Source: Nitrosomonas sp.
Lineage (GTDB): Bacteria; Pseudomonadota; Gammaproteobacteria; Burkholderiales; Nitrosomonadaceae
Direction: 5' to 3'
Assembly (NCBI GenBank): GCA_024281995.1
Contig: JAMWZW010000006.1
Span: 1 to 64,000, forward strand
Length of the DNA: 64,000 nucleotides
Shown here in pieces: positions 27,670 through 36,127 of the stretch; position 1 is the first letter of the stretch, and each line of letters opens with the position of its first letter. The notes beneath the pieces were generated by a model, which searched no databases, was not told the DNA's origin, and was given only the letters and a program-made list of their open reading frames with translations. Both the position numbers and the translations under genes were made by a program.

Positions 27670-29997
27670 ATGAGTATCAATCTGGACGATTACAAAGAAT
27701 TGCTTGAGGATTTGGAACCCGAGTCGGTTGAATTGCTCCACCACGCCTGGCCGGAGGCCGTTAAGATCTTTTCGCCGCGCGGCTTGGATAATTACCTGAA
27801 AGGTGCGTCGGCGATCCGTGGCTTAGGGCGCGGGCGCAGCGTGGTGGATTGCTGGATCGATGAAATCCCGCTGGTCGTCAAGGAAATCGGCGAGGATGTC
27901 ATCAGCGATCTGGCCACTTCGGTGCTTTCACTGGCTTCGAGGACTTCCGGCGCGGTCATCGAACTGGTGCTGGCAACTTCCCCTACCGCCGCAAAACGGC
28001 TGGGTGACGCGCATCTATTTCAGAATTATTTGCAATTCCTGAATACCTTGATCGCGCAGGCACCGCGCGGCATCCGCCCAATGCTGGGTAAACTGGATAT
28101 CCTGTTCGGGCAGTTGACACTGGGCGGCCTGCGCCGCTGGGCGATGTGGGGCGCGCATGCGCACCGCACCGATTACGAAGAGCAAATCCGCTATTTCGGC
28201 CTGGAATCGAAAGAATCGCTGGCGGTTTTACAGAAAGAGCGCAAAGGCACCTTGTTCGTCGACGTGCAGCGCCGCATCAACATGTACTTGCGTGCGTTGT
28301 GGGCGCGCGATTTTTTCATGAAACCGACGTCCGGCGACTTTGAAACCCGCGAAGGCTACAAGCCATTCATCGAAAACTATTTCATCCACCTCCCCGACGC
28401 CTACGATGCATTCGGCGACGTTTCCGCGACCGAAGTCTACCGTGCCGCCGCCGCACATGCCGCCGCGCATTTAGTCGAAACCAAGCAGCCAATTTCCGCG
28501 GAAAGCTTAAACCCGCTGCAAATGGCGGTGATTTCGGTCATCGAAGACGCGCGTATCGAAGAACTGTCGATCCGCCGCTTTCCCGGATTACGCCACACCT
28601 GGTCGGTACTGCACAGCGCCACGCCGGATATGAATGCGTCAATGGGTGATTACCTCAACCGTCTGGCGCGTGCCCTGCTCGATCCGGATTATAAAGACAA
28701 GGACTCGTGGATCGTGGAGGGCCGCAAACTGTTTAAAGCCGCGAAAGACCAGCTTGATAGCCACAAGACCTCTTGGGATATCGGCGTGCAGCTCGCACAC
28801 AGCTTCATGGACAAAAAGATTCCGTACAACCCGCGCACCGACGTGCTCACCGCGCCGTACCGCGATGACAATCGCTATTTCTGGGAATTCGAGGAATTCG
28901 ACTTCAACAAATCGTTGTCCGCCGGTTACGATGCGCCGAAGCAAGTACGCAAGTATGTCAACGTCATGGAATTCGCCAACGAGCTCGATGTCGAAACCGC
29001 CGGTGACGACGCAGAAGAAATCTGGGTTATGGGCACCGAATTCTTCCCCTACGAAGACATGGGCGTTTCGTACAACGATATGGAAGGCAAGGAACCGGTA
29101 TCGCCGCCGTACCACTATTCCGAATGGGATTATCAGATCCAATTGGAACGTCCGGATTGGGCCACGGTGCAGGAGAAACGCGCCAAGCTGGGTGATATGC
29201 AGTGTATCGACGACATCGCGCAACAATACAAACGCGAAATCGCACGCATGAAGTTCCTGCTAGACGCGATGCAACCGCAAGGCACGCGCCGCATCCGCAA
29301 GCTCGAAGATGGCGACGAAATCGACATCAATGCCGCGATCCGCTCCATGATCGATATGCGCATGGGCATGCAACCCGATCCGCGCATCATGATGCGCTCG
29401 GTGCGCAAAGTACGCGACATTTCCGTACTGGTGCTGCTCGACCTGTCCGAATCGACCAACGAAAAAGTCGCGGGACACGACTACTCCGTGCTGGATCTAA
29501 CGCGCCAAGCCACAGTACTGCTCGCCAACGCCATCAACAAAATCGGCGACCCGTTTGCAATCCACGGCTTCTGCTCTGACGGTCGGCATGATGTTGAATA
29601 TTACCGCTTCAAGGATTTCGATCAACCGTACGACGAAATTCCAAAAGCAAAACTGGCAGGCATGAGCGGACAACTGTCAACCCGTATGGGCGCCGCAATG
29701 CGCCACGCCTCACACTATCTAAAACTGCAAAAATCCGCGAAGAAACTGCTGCTCGTCATCACCGACGGCGAACCCGCCGACGTCGATGTACGCGACCCGC
29801 AATACCTGCGCCACGACACCAAAAAAGCCGTCGAAGAAGCCGGGCGTTCAGGTATCCTCACCTATTGTATGAGCCTCGATCCGCGCGCAGATCAATATGT
29901 GTCGCGGATTTTTGGCGAACGGAATTACCTGGTAGTGGATCATGTGGAACGGCTGCCGGAGAAACTGCCGGTGCTGTATGCGGGGTTGACGAGGTAG
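27670..29997 (+). CDS. cbbO: RuBisCO activase adaptor CbbO (VWA protein)
   Basis: CbbO is the large adaptor of the QO-type activase and binds RuBisCO through its C-terminal von Willebrand A domain. The 775-residue protein starts MSINLDDYKELLEDLEPESV. The C-terminal 200 residues carry the VWA metal site DLSES (Asp591, Ser593, Ser595), a second threonine site in QLSTRMGAAMRHA and the aspartate in LLLVITDGEPADV. The gene is clearly richer in G and C than its right-hand neighbour. Confidence 0.95.
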   Translation: MSINLDDYKELLEDLEPESVELLHHAWPEAVKIFSPRGLDNYLKGASAIRGLGRGRSVVDCWIDEIPLVVKEIGEDVISDLATSVLSLASRTSGAVIELVLATSPTAAKRLGDAHLFQNYLQFLNTLIAQAPRGIRPMLGKLDILFGQLTLGGLRRWAMWGAHAHRTDYEEQIRYFGLESKESLAVLQKERKGTLFVDVQRRINMYLRALWARDFFMKPTSGDFETREGYKPFIENYFIHLPDAYDAFGDVSATEVYRAAAAHAAAHLVETKQPISAESLNPLQMAVISVIEDARIEELSIRRFPGLRHTWSVLHSATPDMNASMGDYLNRLARALLDPDYKDKDSWIVEGRKLFKAAKDQLDSHKTSWDIGVQLAHSFMDKKIPYNPRTDVLTAPYRDDNRYFWEFEEFDFNKSLSAGYDAPKQVRKYVNVMEFANELDVETAGDDAEEIWVMGTEFFPYEDMGVSYNDMEGKEPVSPPYHYSEWDYQIQLERPDWATVQEKRAKLGDMQCIDDIAQQYKREIARMKFLLDAMQPQGTRRIRKLEDGDEIDINAAIRSMIDMRMGMQPDPRIMMRSVRKVRDISVLVLLDLSESTNEKVAGHDYSVLDLTRQATVLLANAINKIGDPFAIHGFCSDGRHDVEYYRFKDFDQPYDEIPKAKLAGMSGQLSTRMGAAMRHASHYLKLQKSAKKLLLVITDGEPADVDVRDPQYLRHDTKKAVEEAGRSGILTYCMSLDPRADQYVSRIFGERNYLVVDHVERLPEKLPVLYAGLTR

Positions 29998-30025
29998 AAA
30001 GTTTTTAGACATACAGAAAGAATTT

Positions 30026-30556
30026 ATGGAAATAAATAGTAATTCAGCTATCGAAGCAGTGATTATTCTGAATTACTTGATCGCAGATTTTGTGACCGGA
30101 ACCATCGTTTTTATTGACTATCGCGAACGCTACAAATTAGAAAAGCTTAGTGAAATACAGTTAAGCGCAGTGGAAAGAATGTGTTTCTCGCATCTTGCGC
30201 TGTCACTTTCTAAATTACTGGAATTCTGGAAGGATTACCATCATTTACTACCAGAAAAGCATCATGGAGAATTAAAAGAATTAAACAAAGAAATTCGAAA
30301 AAAGGGTATTGAAAATTTCAGAAATAAAGTTTCTGGTCACATATTAGATAAAGAATCAAAAAAACCATTAACACCTTCAGAAATAATGAACTTACTTGAA
30401 GGGTTAATTGGTGAACATGCTGATACTTGTCTCAATTGGATCAATAATCCCGCTAATAATACTTATCCAAATACTGTGGTAATTATTGTAGAAACAATTC
30501 GTGACTCTATTGCGCAAGATTATGACATTACCCCGAATGAAATTATTAATAGCTAG
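30026..30556 (+). CDS. HEPN-motif protein, possible AbiU2-like RNase toxin
   Basis: The 176-residue protein is all-helical by pattern and has an RNx4H motif: Arg99-Asn100 and His105 in ENFRNKVSGHILD. This is the catalytic signature of HEPN ribonucleases, found in abortive-infection and toxin families such as AbiU2. The motif lies two thirds along, after helices rich in leucine and glutamate. It is AT-rich and unlike the GC-rich cbbO just upstream, with only a weak ribosome site, which suggests acquisition. No nucleotidyltransferase (MNT) antitoxin gene is beside it. The HEPN call rests on one short motif, so it is tentative. Confidence 0.5.
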   Translation: MEINSNSAIEAVIILNYLIADFVTGTIVFIDYRERYKLEKLSEIQLSAVERMCFSHLALSLSKLLEFWKDYHHLLPEKHHGELKELNKEIRKKGIENFRNKVSGHILDKESKKPLTPSEIMNLLEGLIGEHADTCLNWINNPANNTYPNTVVIIVETIRDSIAQDYDITPNEIINS

Positions 30557-30604
30557 CACGTTAGGATGTGTCGCCATCAGAAGGCGCATCAATCAAGTTA
30601 ATCA

Positions 30605-30669
30605 CGCCCATCCAACATTTAGTCATTGCATATTATAGATTCCCGCCTTCGCGGGAATGACGATGGGCG
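30605..30669. repeat. Nested palindromic REP-like element
   Basis: An inner hairpin ATTCCCGCCTTCGCGGGAAT at 30639-30658 (a widespread REP-like sequence) lies inside a second inverted repeat, CGCCCATC at 30605-30612 and GATGGGCG at 30662-30669. It separates the HEPN-motif gene from the end of tumA and could also serve as a shared terminator. Confidence 0.6.
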
Positions 30670-30710
30670 CGGCAGTTCAATGGAGTGATACCAGGACGCC
30701 AATATCCCCA

Positions 30711-31058
30711 TCAAGCCGCCTGCAACAAAAACTCCACCTTAATCGCTTCATAAGGAAATTCAATCGCGCCGCTTTCGGTGCGATTAAGCAATCCCGCTTC
30801 CAATAATGCCGTCACGTCGCCGTGAACGCCTTTGACATCGCGCGACACTCGCCGCGCGGCTTCTCGGATGGAAATTGGCCCCGCGCCGCATAATGCTTTC
30901 AGCAGTTCCCAGCGTTTTGCGGTCAACACCTTCCACAATAACTCGGGAGTCGCGAAGCTGATGCGATCCGCTTCCTGTTTCTGATTCAAATTCCAGGCGC
31001 GCGCAAAACCGGCCATTGATTCTTTTGGATCCCGTACATCAAGAATAACCGTTCTCAT
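30711..31058 (-). CDS. tumA: TumA-type HTH antitoxin
   Basis: The 115-residue protein has a winged helix-turn-helix of the HVO_A0114-like kind. It starts MRTVILDVRDPKESMAGFAR, then has KRWELLKALCGAGPISIREA and AARRVSRDVKGVHGDVTALL, and ends in a helix with AIKVEFLLQAA. This is the usual antitoxin and autorepressor next to TumE toxins. The start was placed at 31058, not at the longer 31178 reading, because a strong AGGAGG lies 5 bases before it. It overlaps tumE by 20 bases, toxin gene first. Confidence 0.82.
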   Translation of the reverse strand: MRTVILDVRDPKESMAGFARAWNLNQKQEADRISFATPELLWKVLTAKRWELLKALCGAGPISIREAARRVSRDVKGVHGDVTALLEAGLLNRTESGAIEFPYEAIKVEFLLQAA

Positions 31059-31335
31059 GATTCCTCCTCTCAATATCTTGTTGAAAATCGGCCAGTAATT
31101 TCTCTGGGGTGGTAAATACGTAATCAATTTCCCGATCGCCCCAGTGTCGGTGATCGCCTTTTCCGGCTTCATTGTCATATCGCAACACGCATCGTCCCTT
31201 CACAACATAGGCAAGGCGATATTTGAACGAATATTTGGATTTCACCACCGGCTCCACAATCTGCCAGAGAACAAGCTCAGCAAATTGATTCTCGGAAAAC
31301 ACAATACGCTGCCGCAATAGCTCGACGGATTTCAT
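31039..31335 (-). CDS. tumE: TumE-type toxin (DUF6516 family)
   Basis: The 98-residue protein contains the family hallmark RYDNEAGKGDHRHWGD, followed by REIDYVFTTPEKLLADFQQD. The second half ends in a charged helix. It matches the small DUF6516/TumE toxins paired with HTH antitoxins; the target is usually thought to be RNA but is not certain. The start is set at ATG 31335. The 12 upstream codons (TTG at 31371) overlap the promoter and are unlikely to be translated. Confidence 0.8.
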   Translation of the reverse strand: MKSVELLRQRIVFSENQFAELVLWQIVEPVVKSKYSFKYRLAYVVKGRCVLRYDNEAGKGDHRHWGDREIDYVFTTPEKLLADFQQDIERRNHENGYS

Positions 31336-31342
31336 GTTGGCA

Positions 31343-31371
31343 ATTATGACAACACTCAAATTTGTTGTCAA
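31343..31371 (-). promoter_or_regulatory. tumEA promoter with built-in operator
   Basis: On the minus strand a consensus TTGACA (31366-31371) is followed, after exactly 17 bases, by CATAAT (31343-31348). A perfect inverted repeat GACAACA-N8-TGTTGTC (31348-31354 and 31363-31369) spans both boxes, the right place for repression by TumA. The tumE ATG begins only 7 bases after the -10 box, so the mRNA would be leaderless or nearly so. Confidence 0.65.
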
Positions 31372-31408
31372 TCACTCCAACAGAAAAATGAAAAGACAGC
31401 GTTACTAA

Positions 31409-33148
31409 TCAATCACAATGCTTTCTAATGATTCTGCCTGCTGCGTCAATAACCAAGGCCATCGATACCGCCCCCGGATCGGGATTGCCGAGGCTTTTGT
31501 TCGCATGCGGGCGGGCACGGCCGATTTTCGGGGTGAGATTTTTTGTTGCTTCAGCAGATTGTCCGGCAATTTCTGCGGCAGCCGTCCAAGCTTCAGCAAG
31601 CGAAAGGCCTTTGGTGGCACCGTCAGTCAGTGCAGTGGAAAACGGATACAGCACATCGACCAGCGTCTTGTCGCCGGGTTGTGCTTTGCCCAAATCTATT
31701 ACAGCTTGCAATGCGGAAGCAACACCAGCCGCGACTATAGCAGAATTAGGTCTCGCATCATCTCCCAAGGCATTCCCCAGATTGCGCAAAATAACGCCCC
31801 ACAACATACCGGATGTACCACCTGCACGATTGGACCAGGCATCACCTGACATAATCAACAATGTGCCTGCGCCGGCTTGAGCATTCAGTACCGTTTTAGC
31901 AGCATCGACGGCCGCTGCCAATCCGCGTTGCATACCAAGTCCGTGATCACCGTCGCCAGCAATGGCATCCAAGTGACCAAGATATTCCTGTTGCGCTCTA
32001 ATTGCATCGGCTGCCGCTTCAAGCGCTAACCACACAATTTTCGCAGCCGCTTGCGAATCCGCCGCACTTGGTTTGACAAGAAGCTTCTCTGCCGCACCCT
32101 TCACCTCGAGGTCATTGGCGATTGAATGAGCGGTATCGACGATCCCACCACGATGAAACGCCGGCGTATCCGCTGCAGCAATCCAAGTTTGCTCAAGCTC
32201 TTCATTCAACCAAAATAGCGTCAGTGAAATACCCGCCATATCAAAGCTGGTAATCAATTCATCCACCACCGGTTCGACAATAATCAGTCCGTGCGCAGAT
32301 AGTAATTGCTCAATTTTGCGATAGACGACAAATAATTCTTCGTATTTCACCGCGCCGAGACCATTCAGAATCACGCCAACACGGGCACCGGAAATATCGC
32401 TCACAGCCTGCGGAACTTCGGATAGCAGCTTGTCCACCAACATTTCCGCCACACCATCGGCAGTGAGTGAGTCGATACGATAAAGACCCGGCTCCCCATG
32501 TATGCCCATGCCGACCTCCATTTTGCCGTTCATCACTTCGAATAGCGGTTTATTGGCACCCGGCAACGTGCAGCCGGAGAATGCGACACCCAGTGAACAA
32601 ACGCGATCGTTGGCTTCAGTTGCGATTCGAAAAACCTCATCAAGCGATTTTCCCGCATCAGCAGCAATTGCTGCAGCCTTGAATACCGGTAAAGTGCCAG
32701 CAATGCCACGACGTTTATGTCTCTCAATCACTGAAGCAGATGCGACATCGTCTGTCACGACCACTGTACGCACATCAATCCCTTGAATGCGAAGCCGTTC
32801 TTGTGCCTGATTGAAATTGAGCACGTCACCCGCATAATTGCCGTAACAAAACAAGATGCCCCCGCCCGCATCGACAGCCTGTACCACATGGCAAATCTGT
32901 TGCGCCGAGGGTGCTGCAAAAATGTTTCCCATGGCAGCACCATGCGCCAATCCTAGACCAACAAAACCACCAAACGCCGGATAATGCCCTGAACCGCCGC
33001 CAATAACGACTACGACTTGGCCCGTTTTAGCACGTTGCCGCCGCATCACGCCGCCATCAACCCACTGTATCTGATGCCGATGTGCTGCAACGAATCCCTC
33101 AATCAGCTCATCTGCAAAATTTGCCGGATTATTGAATAAATAAGTCAT
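31409..33148 (-). CDS. Fused dihydroxyacetone-type kinase (DhaK-DhaL)
   Basis: The 579-residue protein joins a DhaK domain (about residues 1-330) with a DhaL domain (about 370-579), the ATP-dependent form. It has GGGSGHYPAFGGFVGLGLAH, with tyrosine after the histidine where glycerone kinases usually have glutamate, and the substrate-binding histidine in GMGIHGEPGL (His217). The magnesium-binding loop of DhaL is AIAGDGDHGLGM, and GGTSGMLWG follows. It phosphorylates dihydroxyacetone or a related short ketose such as erythrulose; the Tyr change leaves the substrate open. The class II aldolase across the tRNA might act on related compounds. Confidence 0.9.
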   Translation of the reverse strand: MTYLFNNPANFADELIEGFVAAHRHQIQWVDGGVMRRQRAKTGQVVVVIGGGSGHYPAFGGFVGLGLAHGAAMGNIFAAPSAQQICHVVQAVDAGGGILFCYGNYAGDVLNFNQAQERLRIQGIDVRTVVVTDDVASASVIERHKRRGIAGTLPVFKAAAIAADAGKSLDEVFRIATEANDRVCSLGVAFSGCTLPGANKPLFEVMNGKMEVGMGIHGEPGLYRIDSLTADGVAEMLVDKLLSEVPQAVSDISGARVGVILNGLGAVKYEELFVVYRKIEQLLSAHGLIIVEPVVDELITSFDMAGISLTLFWLNEELEQTWIAAADTPAFHRGGIVDTAHSIANDLEVKGAAEKLLVKPSAADSQAAAKIVWLALEAAADAIRAQQEYLGHLDAIAGDGDHGLGMQRGLAAAVDAAKTVLNAQAGAGTLLIMSGDAWSNRAGGTSGMLWGVILRNLGNALGDDARPNSAIVAAGVASALQAVIDLGKAQPGDKTLVDVLYPFSTALTDGATKGLSLAEAWTAAAEIAGQSAEATKNLTPKIGRARPHANKSLGNPDPGAVSMALVIDAAGRIIRKHCD

Positions 33149-33528
33149 TGCTTGTGCGCTACCTCAAGATTATTGGTTATTGTATGTGATAGAAATTGTG
33201 TGCAGCCATATTAGCTTGCCGCAAAAACAAATTGAATGGCAAGATTTACCGGAATAAAGTAGATACATGCTGAAAAACTGGCACGATAGCAGAGGATTGT
33301 TGTAGCTGAACAGAATGTGCCCAAGATATTTTCTTGGATCGCTGGAATTACTGGTAGGCGCGATTGGATTCGAACCAACGACCCCCACCATGTCAAGGTG
33401 GTGCTCTAACCAACTGAGCTACGCGCCTGGGAAGAGCGGATTCTAACTGAAACAGCTAAGCGCGACAATTCCTATCTGCAATGGTAACCGAAATAATAAT
33501 TGGCTGTGAAATTCTACTGCAGCAAATT
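33149..33528. other. Gap holding tRNA-Val
   Basis: Apart from the tRNA gene listed separately, no gene is supported here. The reading frames that cross it are shadows of the tRNA. Confidence 0.6.
33352..33428 (-). tRNA. tRNA-Val (GAC)
   Basis: On the minus strand the sequence folds as a tRNA. The acceptor AGGCGCG pairs with CGCGCCT and the 3' CCA is encoded. The D-arm is GCTCAGTTGGTTAGAGC, and the anticodon stem CCACC/GGTGG holds the loop TTGACAT with anticodon GAC. The variable loop is GGGTC and the T-arm is GTTGG-TTCGAAT-CCAAT. GAC reads GUC valine codons. Confidence 0.96.
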
Positions 33529-34314
33529 TTATTGCAAGCAATCGGAATTTTTCCTCAAAGTGCGCCGGGCGTAGTAAGCAAACCCCACCGCACTGCGTTG
33601 ACCTCGTAGAATCCAATCATGCGCTTCCTGTCCCAAATCAGGATCAATCGGTTGGATTTTTCCCGCCGCCGCAGCTAATAACTGCATACGTGCAGTGCGC
33701 TCAAACGCAATCGCCAGCATGCACGCTTCCTCGATACTCGGACCGGCAATCAATAATCCATGATGCGCCAGCAACAAGGCACGTTTGTCACCGATAGCTT
33801 GGGAAATCAACTCACCTTCCTCATTGCCTACCGGCACACCCGGCCATTTAGGCAGAAAAGCCACATCATCATAAAGCACACAGTTGTCCATATGCGATAT
33901 TTCTAATGGCACTTCGAGCATACTCAACGCAGCGGTATGCACGGCATGGGTATGGATGATGCACTGTACATCAGATCTGGCACGATATAACCAGGAATGA
34001 AAGCGATTGGCTGGATTAGCCATGCCGTCGCCTTGCAAAACTTCAAGGTCTTCATTGACAAGCAGGAGATTGCTTGCGCAAATTTCGTCAAAACCCAACC
34101 CCAATCTCTGCGTTAAATAACTACCCGGCTTTTCACCACGCGCCGTAATTTGACCAGCCAATCCTGAATCATGTCCATTATCAAACAGAATCCGGCAAGT
34201 CAGTGCCAATTTTTGTGCCGGACTGTAACTTGTTCCCTGCAGGTGGGTATCCATCTGCACAAAAGACTGCTCGATCAATTGGTTTTTATCCAAAGTAAAC
34301 GTTTTATTGTTCAT
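33529..34314 (-). CDS. Class II aldolase/adducin family protein
   Basis: The 261-residue protein has the class II aldolase fold with zinc ligands: VQCIIHTHAVHTAALSML gives two histidines and LLLAHHGLLIAGPS a third, with ARGEKPGSYLTQRLGLGFDE near the N-terminus. It could be a fuculose/rhamnulose-phosphate aldolase relative or a decarboxylase; family members in which this HTH...HHG pattern is present vary in substrate. It is 67 bases from the tRNA and 38 bases from hslR. Confidence 0.88.
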   Translation of the reverse strand: MNNKTFTLDKNQLIEQSFVQMDTHLQGTSYSPAQKLALTCRILFDNGHDSGLAGQITARGEKPGSYLTQRLGLGFDEICASNLLLVNEDLEVLQGDGMANPANRFHSWLYRARSDVQCIIHTHAVHTAALSMLEVPLEISHMDNCVLYDDVAFLPKWPGVPVGNEEGELISQAIGDKRALLLAHHGLLIAGPSIEEACMLAIAFERTARMQLLAAAAGKIQPIDPDLGQEAHDWILRGQRSAVGFAYYARRTLRKNSDCLQ

Positions 34315-34352
34315 TGTTCTCTCACTTATTTATTTTCATCACAGCGCACCAT

Positions 34353-34760
34353 TCAAAATTCATCTTCACCGGAAGAAATAAACCGCTCAATTTCGCGCCG
34401 GTCACGCTTGGTTGGCCGGCCTTTGGTAAAAAATGGTTGTGGTTGGGCTTTTAAACGTGTAGCCAATAATTCCCGCTGCTCGCAGCTTTCAATGGTTTCA
34501 CTGTAAAGTTGCTGGGCTTGCGGTGCAGATCCGCGTTTATTCGATAATGCCAATACTTTTACAACATATTGTACTTTACCGATACGGATCGCCAACATAT
34601 CACCCACCGTCAAAACTTTAGCAGGCTTTACCCGCTGATCATTCAAGGTAACTCGGCCCCGCTCTATGGCTTCAGCCGCCAATGAGCGTGTTTTAAAAAA
34701 ACGGGCAGCAAACAACCATTTATCGATACGAAACTTTTCGGTAGCGTCAGGGAATTGCAT
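34353..34760 (-). CDS. hslR: Ribosome-associated heat-shock protein Hsp15 (S4 domain)
   Basis: Hsp15 binds stalled 50S subunits carrying nascent chains. The 135-residue protein has an S4 RNA-binding domain with RIDKWLFAARFFKTRSLAAE, followed by AIERGRVTLNDQRVKPAKVL. A basic C-terminal tail contains KGRPTKRDRREIERF, characteristic of HslR. It ends 38 bases before the class II aldolase gene and starts 7 bases after the hydrolase-OsmC gene. Confidence 0.92.
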   Translation of the reverse strand: MQFPDATEKFRIDKWLFAARFFKTRSLAAEAIERGRVTLNDQRVKPAKVLTVGDMLAIRIGKVQYVVKVLALSNKRGSAPQAQQLYSETIESCEQRELLATRLKAQPQPFFTKGRPTKRDRREIERFISSGEDEF

Positions 34761-34767
34761 GCCAGCA

Positions 34768-36003
34768 TTAATTCGTTAGCGTAGTTTCAACCTGAATCTG
34801 ACTTTTCAGCGTTTTATGCACCGGGCACTGATTCGCGATCTCCAGCAGCCGCGCACGTTGTTGATCTGTCAGATTACCTGTCAATTGAATGTGGCGTGTA
34901 ATCCTATCAAGAAGCGGTTCCCGTTTTTCGCAACCATCGCAATCTTCCGCATGAATGCGGCTATGGTGCAATTTGACCCGGATATCCTGCAAGTCAAGCT
35001 GCTTGTGATTGGCATACATGCGTAATGTCATCGAAGTACAGCTCCCTAAAGCAGCCAGCAACAATTCATATGGATTCAAACCGAGATCAGCACCTCCCAA
35101 AGCTATCGGCTCGTCACTGATCAAGCGATGGTCTTGTGTCAAAATTTCGCGTGTAAATTTTTTATCGCGCTCAAGCACCACTACGCTGCCCGATTCAATG
35201 ATCATATCGCTTGAATCTGCCGTTTTATCAGCAACTTGATTGACATCGAGATAGCGGCTTGCCCACGCCGACAAAACTTCCGCCACATAGCGGGAATCCT
35301 CGGCATTGGATAACAAATGATCGGCGCGATCCAAGGATACAAAACTCTTAGGGTGCTTGGCGGCAATATAAATGCGCGTCGCCTCGTCGATGGAAACCAC
35401 ATCATCCACAGGTGAGTGAAATATCAGCAGAGCTTTTTTTAATGATTGAATATGCGCAATAGAATTATATCGCTCCAAATCATCGATAAACTGGCGTTGA
35501 ATGCCGAAGCTTCTGCCTCCTAATTCAACGTGAACGGATTGCTTAACTTGTAATTCATGGTATGCATCGCCAAACAAATGTTTAACATGCGCGGCAGTGG
35601 CCGGCGCTCCAATTGTCACTACTGCTTTAGCTTCAGGCAAATCCTGCGCTGCAGCCAGTACTGCCGCACCGCCGAAGCTATGTCCGATTAACAGAGCCGG
35701 TGCAGCATACTTCTGTTCGAGGTAATTTGCGGCTGCTAGCAAATCCTGCAGATTTGATGAAAAGTTAGTACTTGAAAATTCACCTTCACTATTTCCAAGT
35801 CCGGTAAAATCAAACCGCAACACAGCAATCCCCAGATTGGCCAACGCACGCGCAATTCGCACTGCCGCCAGATTATCCTTGGAACACGTAAAACAATGGG
35901 CAAATAAAGCATACGATTTTACTGCTCCCGCAGGTGCCTCCAACACGCCCGATAATAGTTCACCCTGTTGATTCTTAAAACTAACTTTAGTAGCCGACAC
36001 CAC
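34768..36003 (-). CDS. Alpha/beta-hydrolase fused to OsmC domain
   Basis: The 411-residue protein joins two domains. Residues about 1-245 are an alpha/beta-hydrolase with nucleophile elbow GHSFGG, an aspartate in SPVDDVVSIDEA and a histidine in RADHLLSNAED. Residues about 265-411 are an OsmC-type peroxiredoxin with the cysteines in LGSCTSMTLRMYANHKQ and NQCPVHKTL. Both are complete and in one frame, a known bifunctional architecture in proteobacteria; it would act on organic hydroperoxides or esters. It lies 124 bases from the propeller array. Confidence 0.9.
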   Translation of the reverse strand: MVSATKVSFKNQQGELLSGVLEAPAGAVKSYALFAHCFTCSKDNLAAVRIARALANLGIAVLRFDFTGLGNSEGEFSSTNFSSNLQDLLAAANYLEQKYAAPALLIGHSFGGAAVLAAAQDLPEAKAVVTIGAPATAAHVKHLFGDAYHELQVKQSVHVELGGRSFGIQRQFIDDLERYNSIAHIQSLKKALLIFHSPVDDVVSIDEATRIYIAAKHPKSFVSLDRADHLLSNAEDSRYVAEVLSAWASRYLDVNQVADKTADSSDMIIESGSVVVLERDKKFTREILTQDHRLISDEPIALGGADLGLNPYELLLAALGSCTSMTLRMYANHKQLDLQDIRVKLHHSRIHAEDCDGCEKREPLLDRITRHIQLTGNLTDQQRARLLEIANQCPVHKTLKSQIQVETTLTN

Positions 36004-36127
36004 TTGTTTATTCCTTTACCGCATTGAAGTTCAGTGCACGCAATCAACGTGCATAGTATCAAAAAACAATTTTACAAATTCATTATTTCGACAAAAATAA
36101 AAAATTGATCTCTATCAGAACAAAGCC

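Noticed and set aside
28634..29251. Long alternative frames on both strands within cbbO
   Set aside because: They result from the GC-rich codon use of cbbO; the Arg/Ser/Thr-rich composition is not protein-like.
24846..29997. Carboxysome operon
   Set aside because: No csoS2, shell or carbonic anhydrase gene follows cbbLS; the partners are cbbQ and cbbO only.
30711..31178. Longer 155-residue form of TumA starting at 31178
   Set aside because: The extra 40 codons overlap tumE in another frame, and a strong ribosome site marks the internal ATG at 31058.
33170..33396. Short minus-strand frames around the tRNA
   Set aside because: They run through the tRNA-Val gene and are translations of tRNA sequence.
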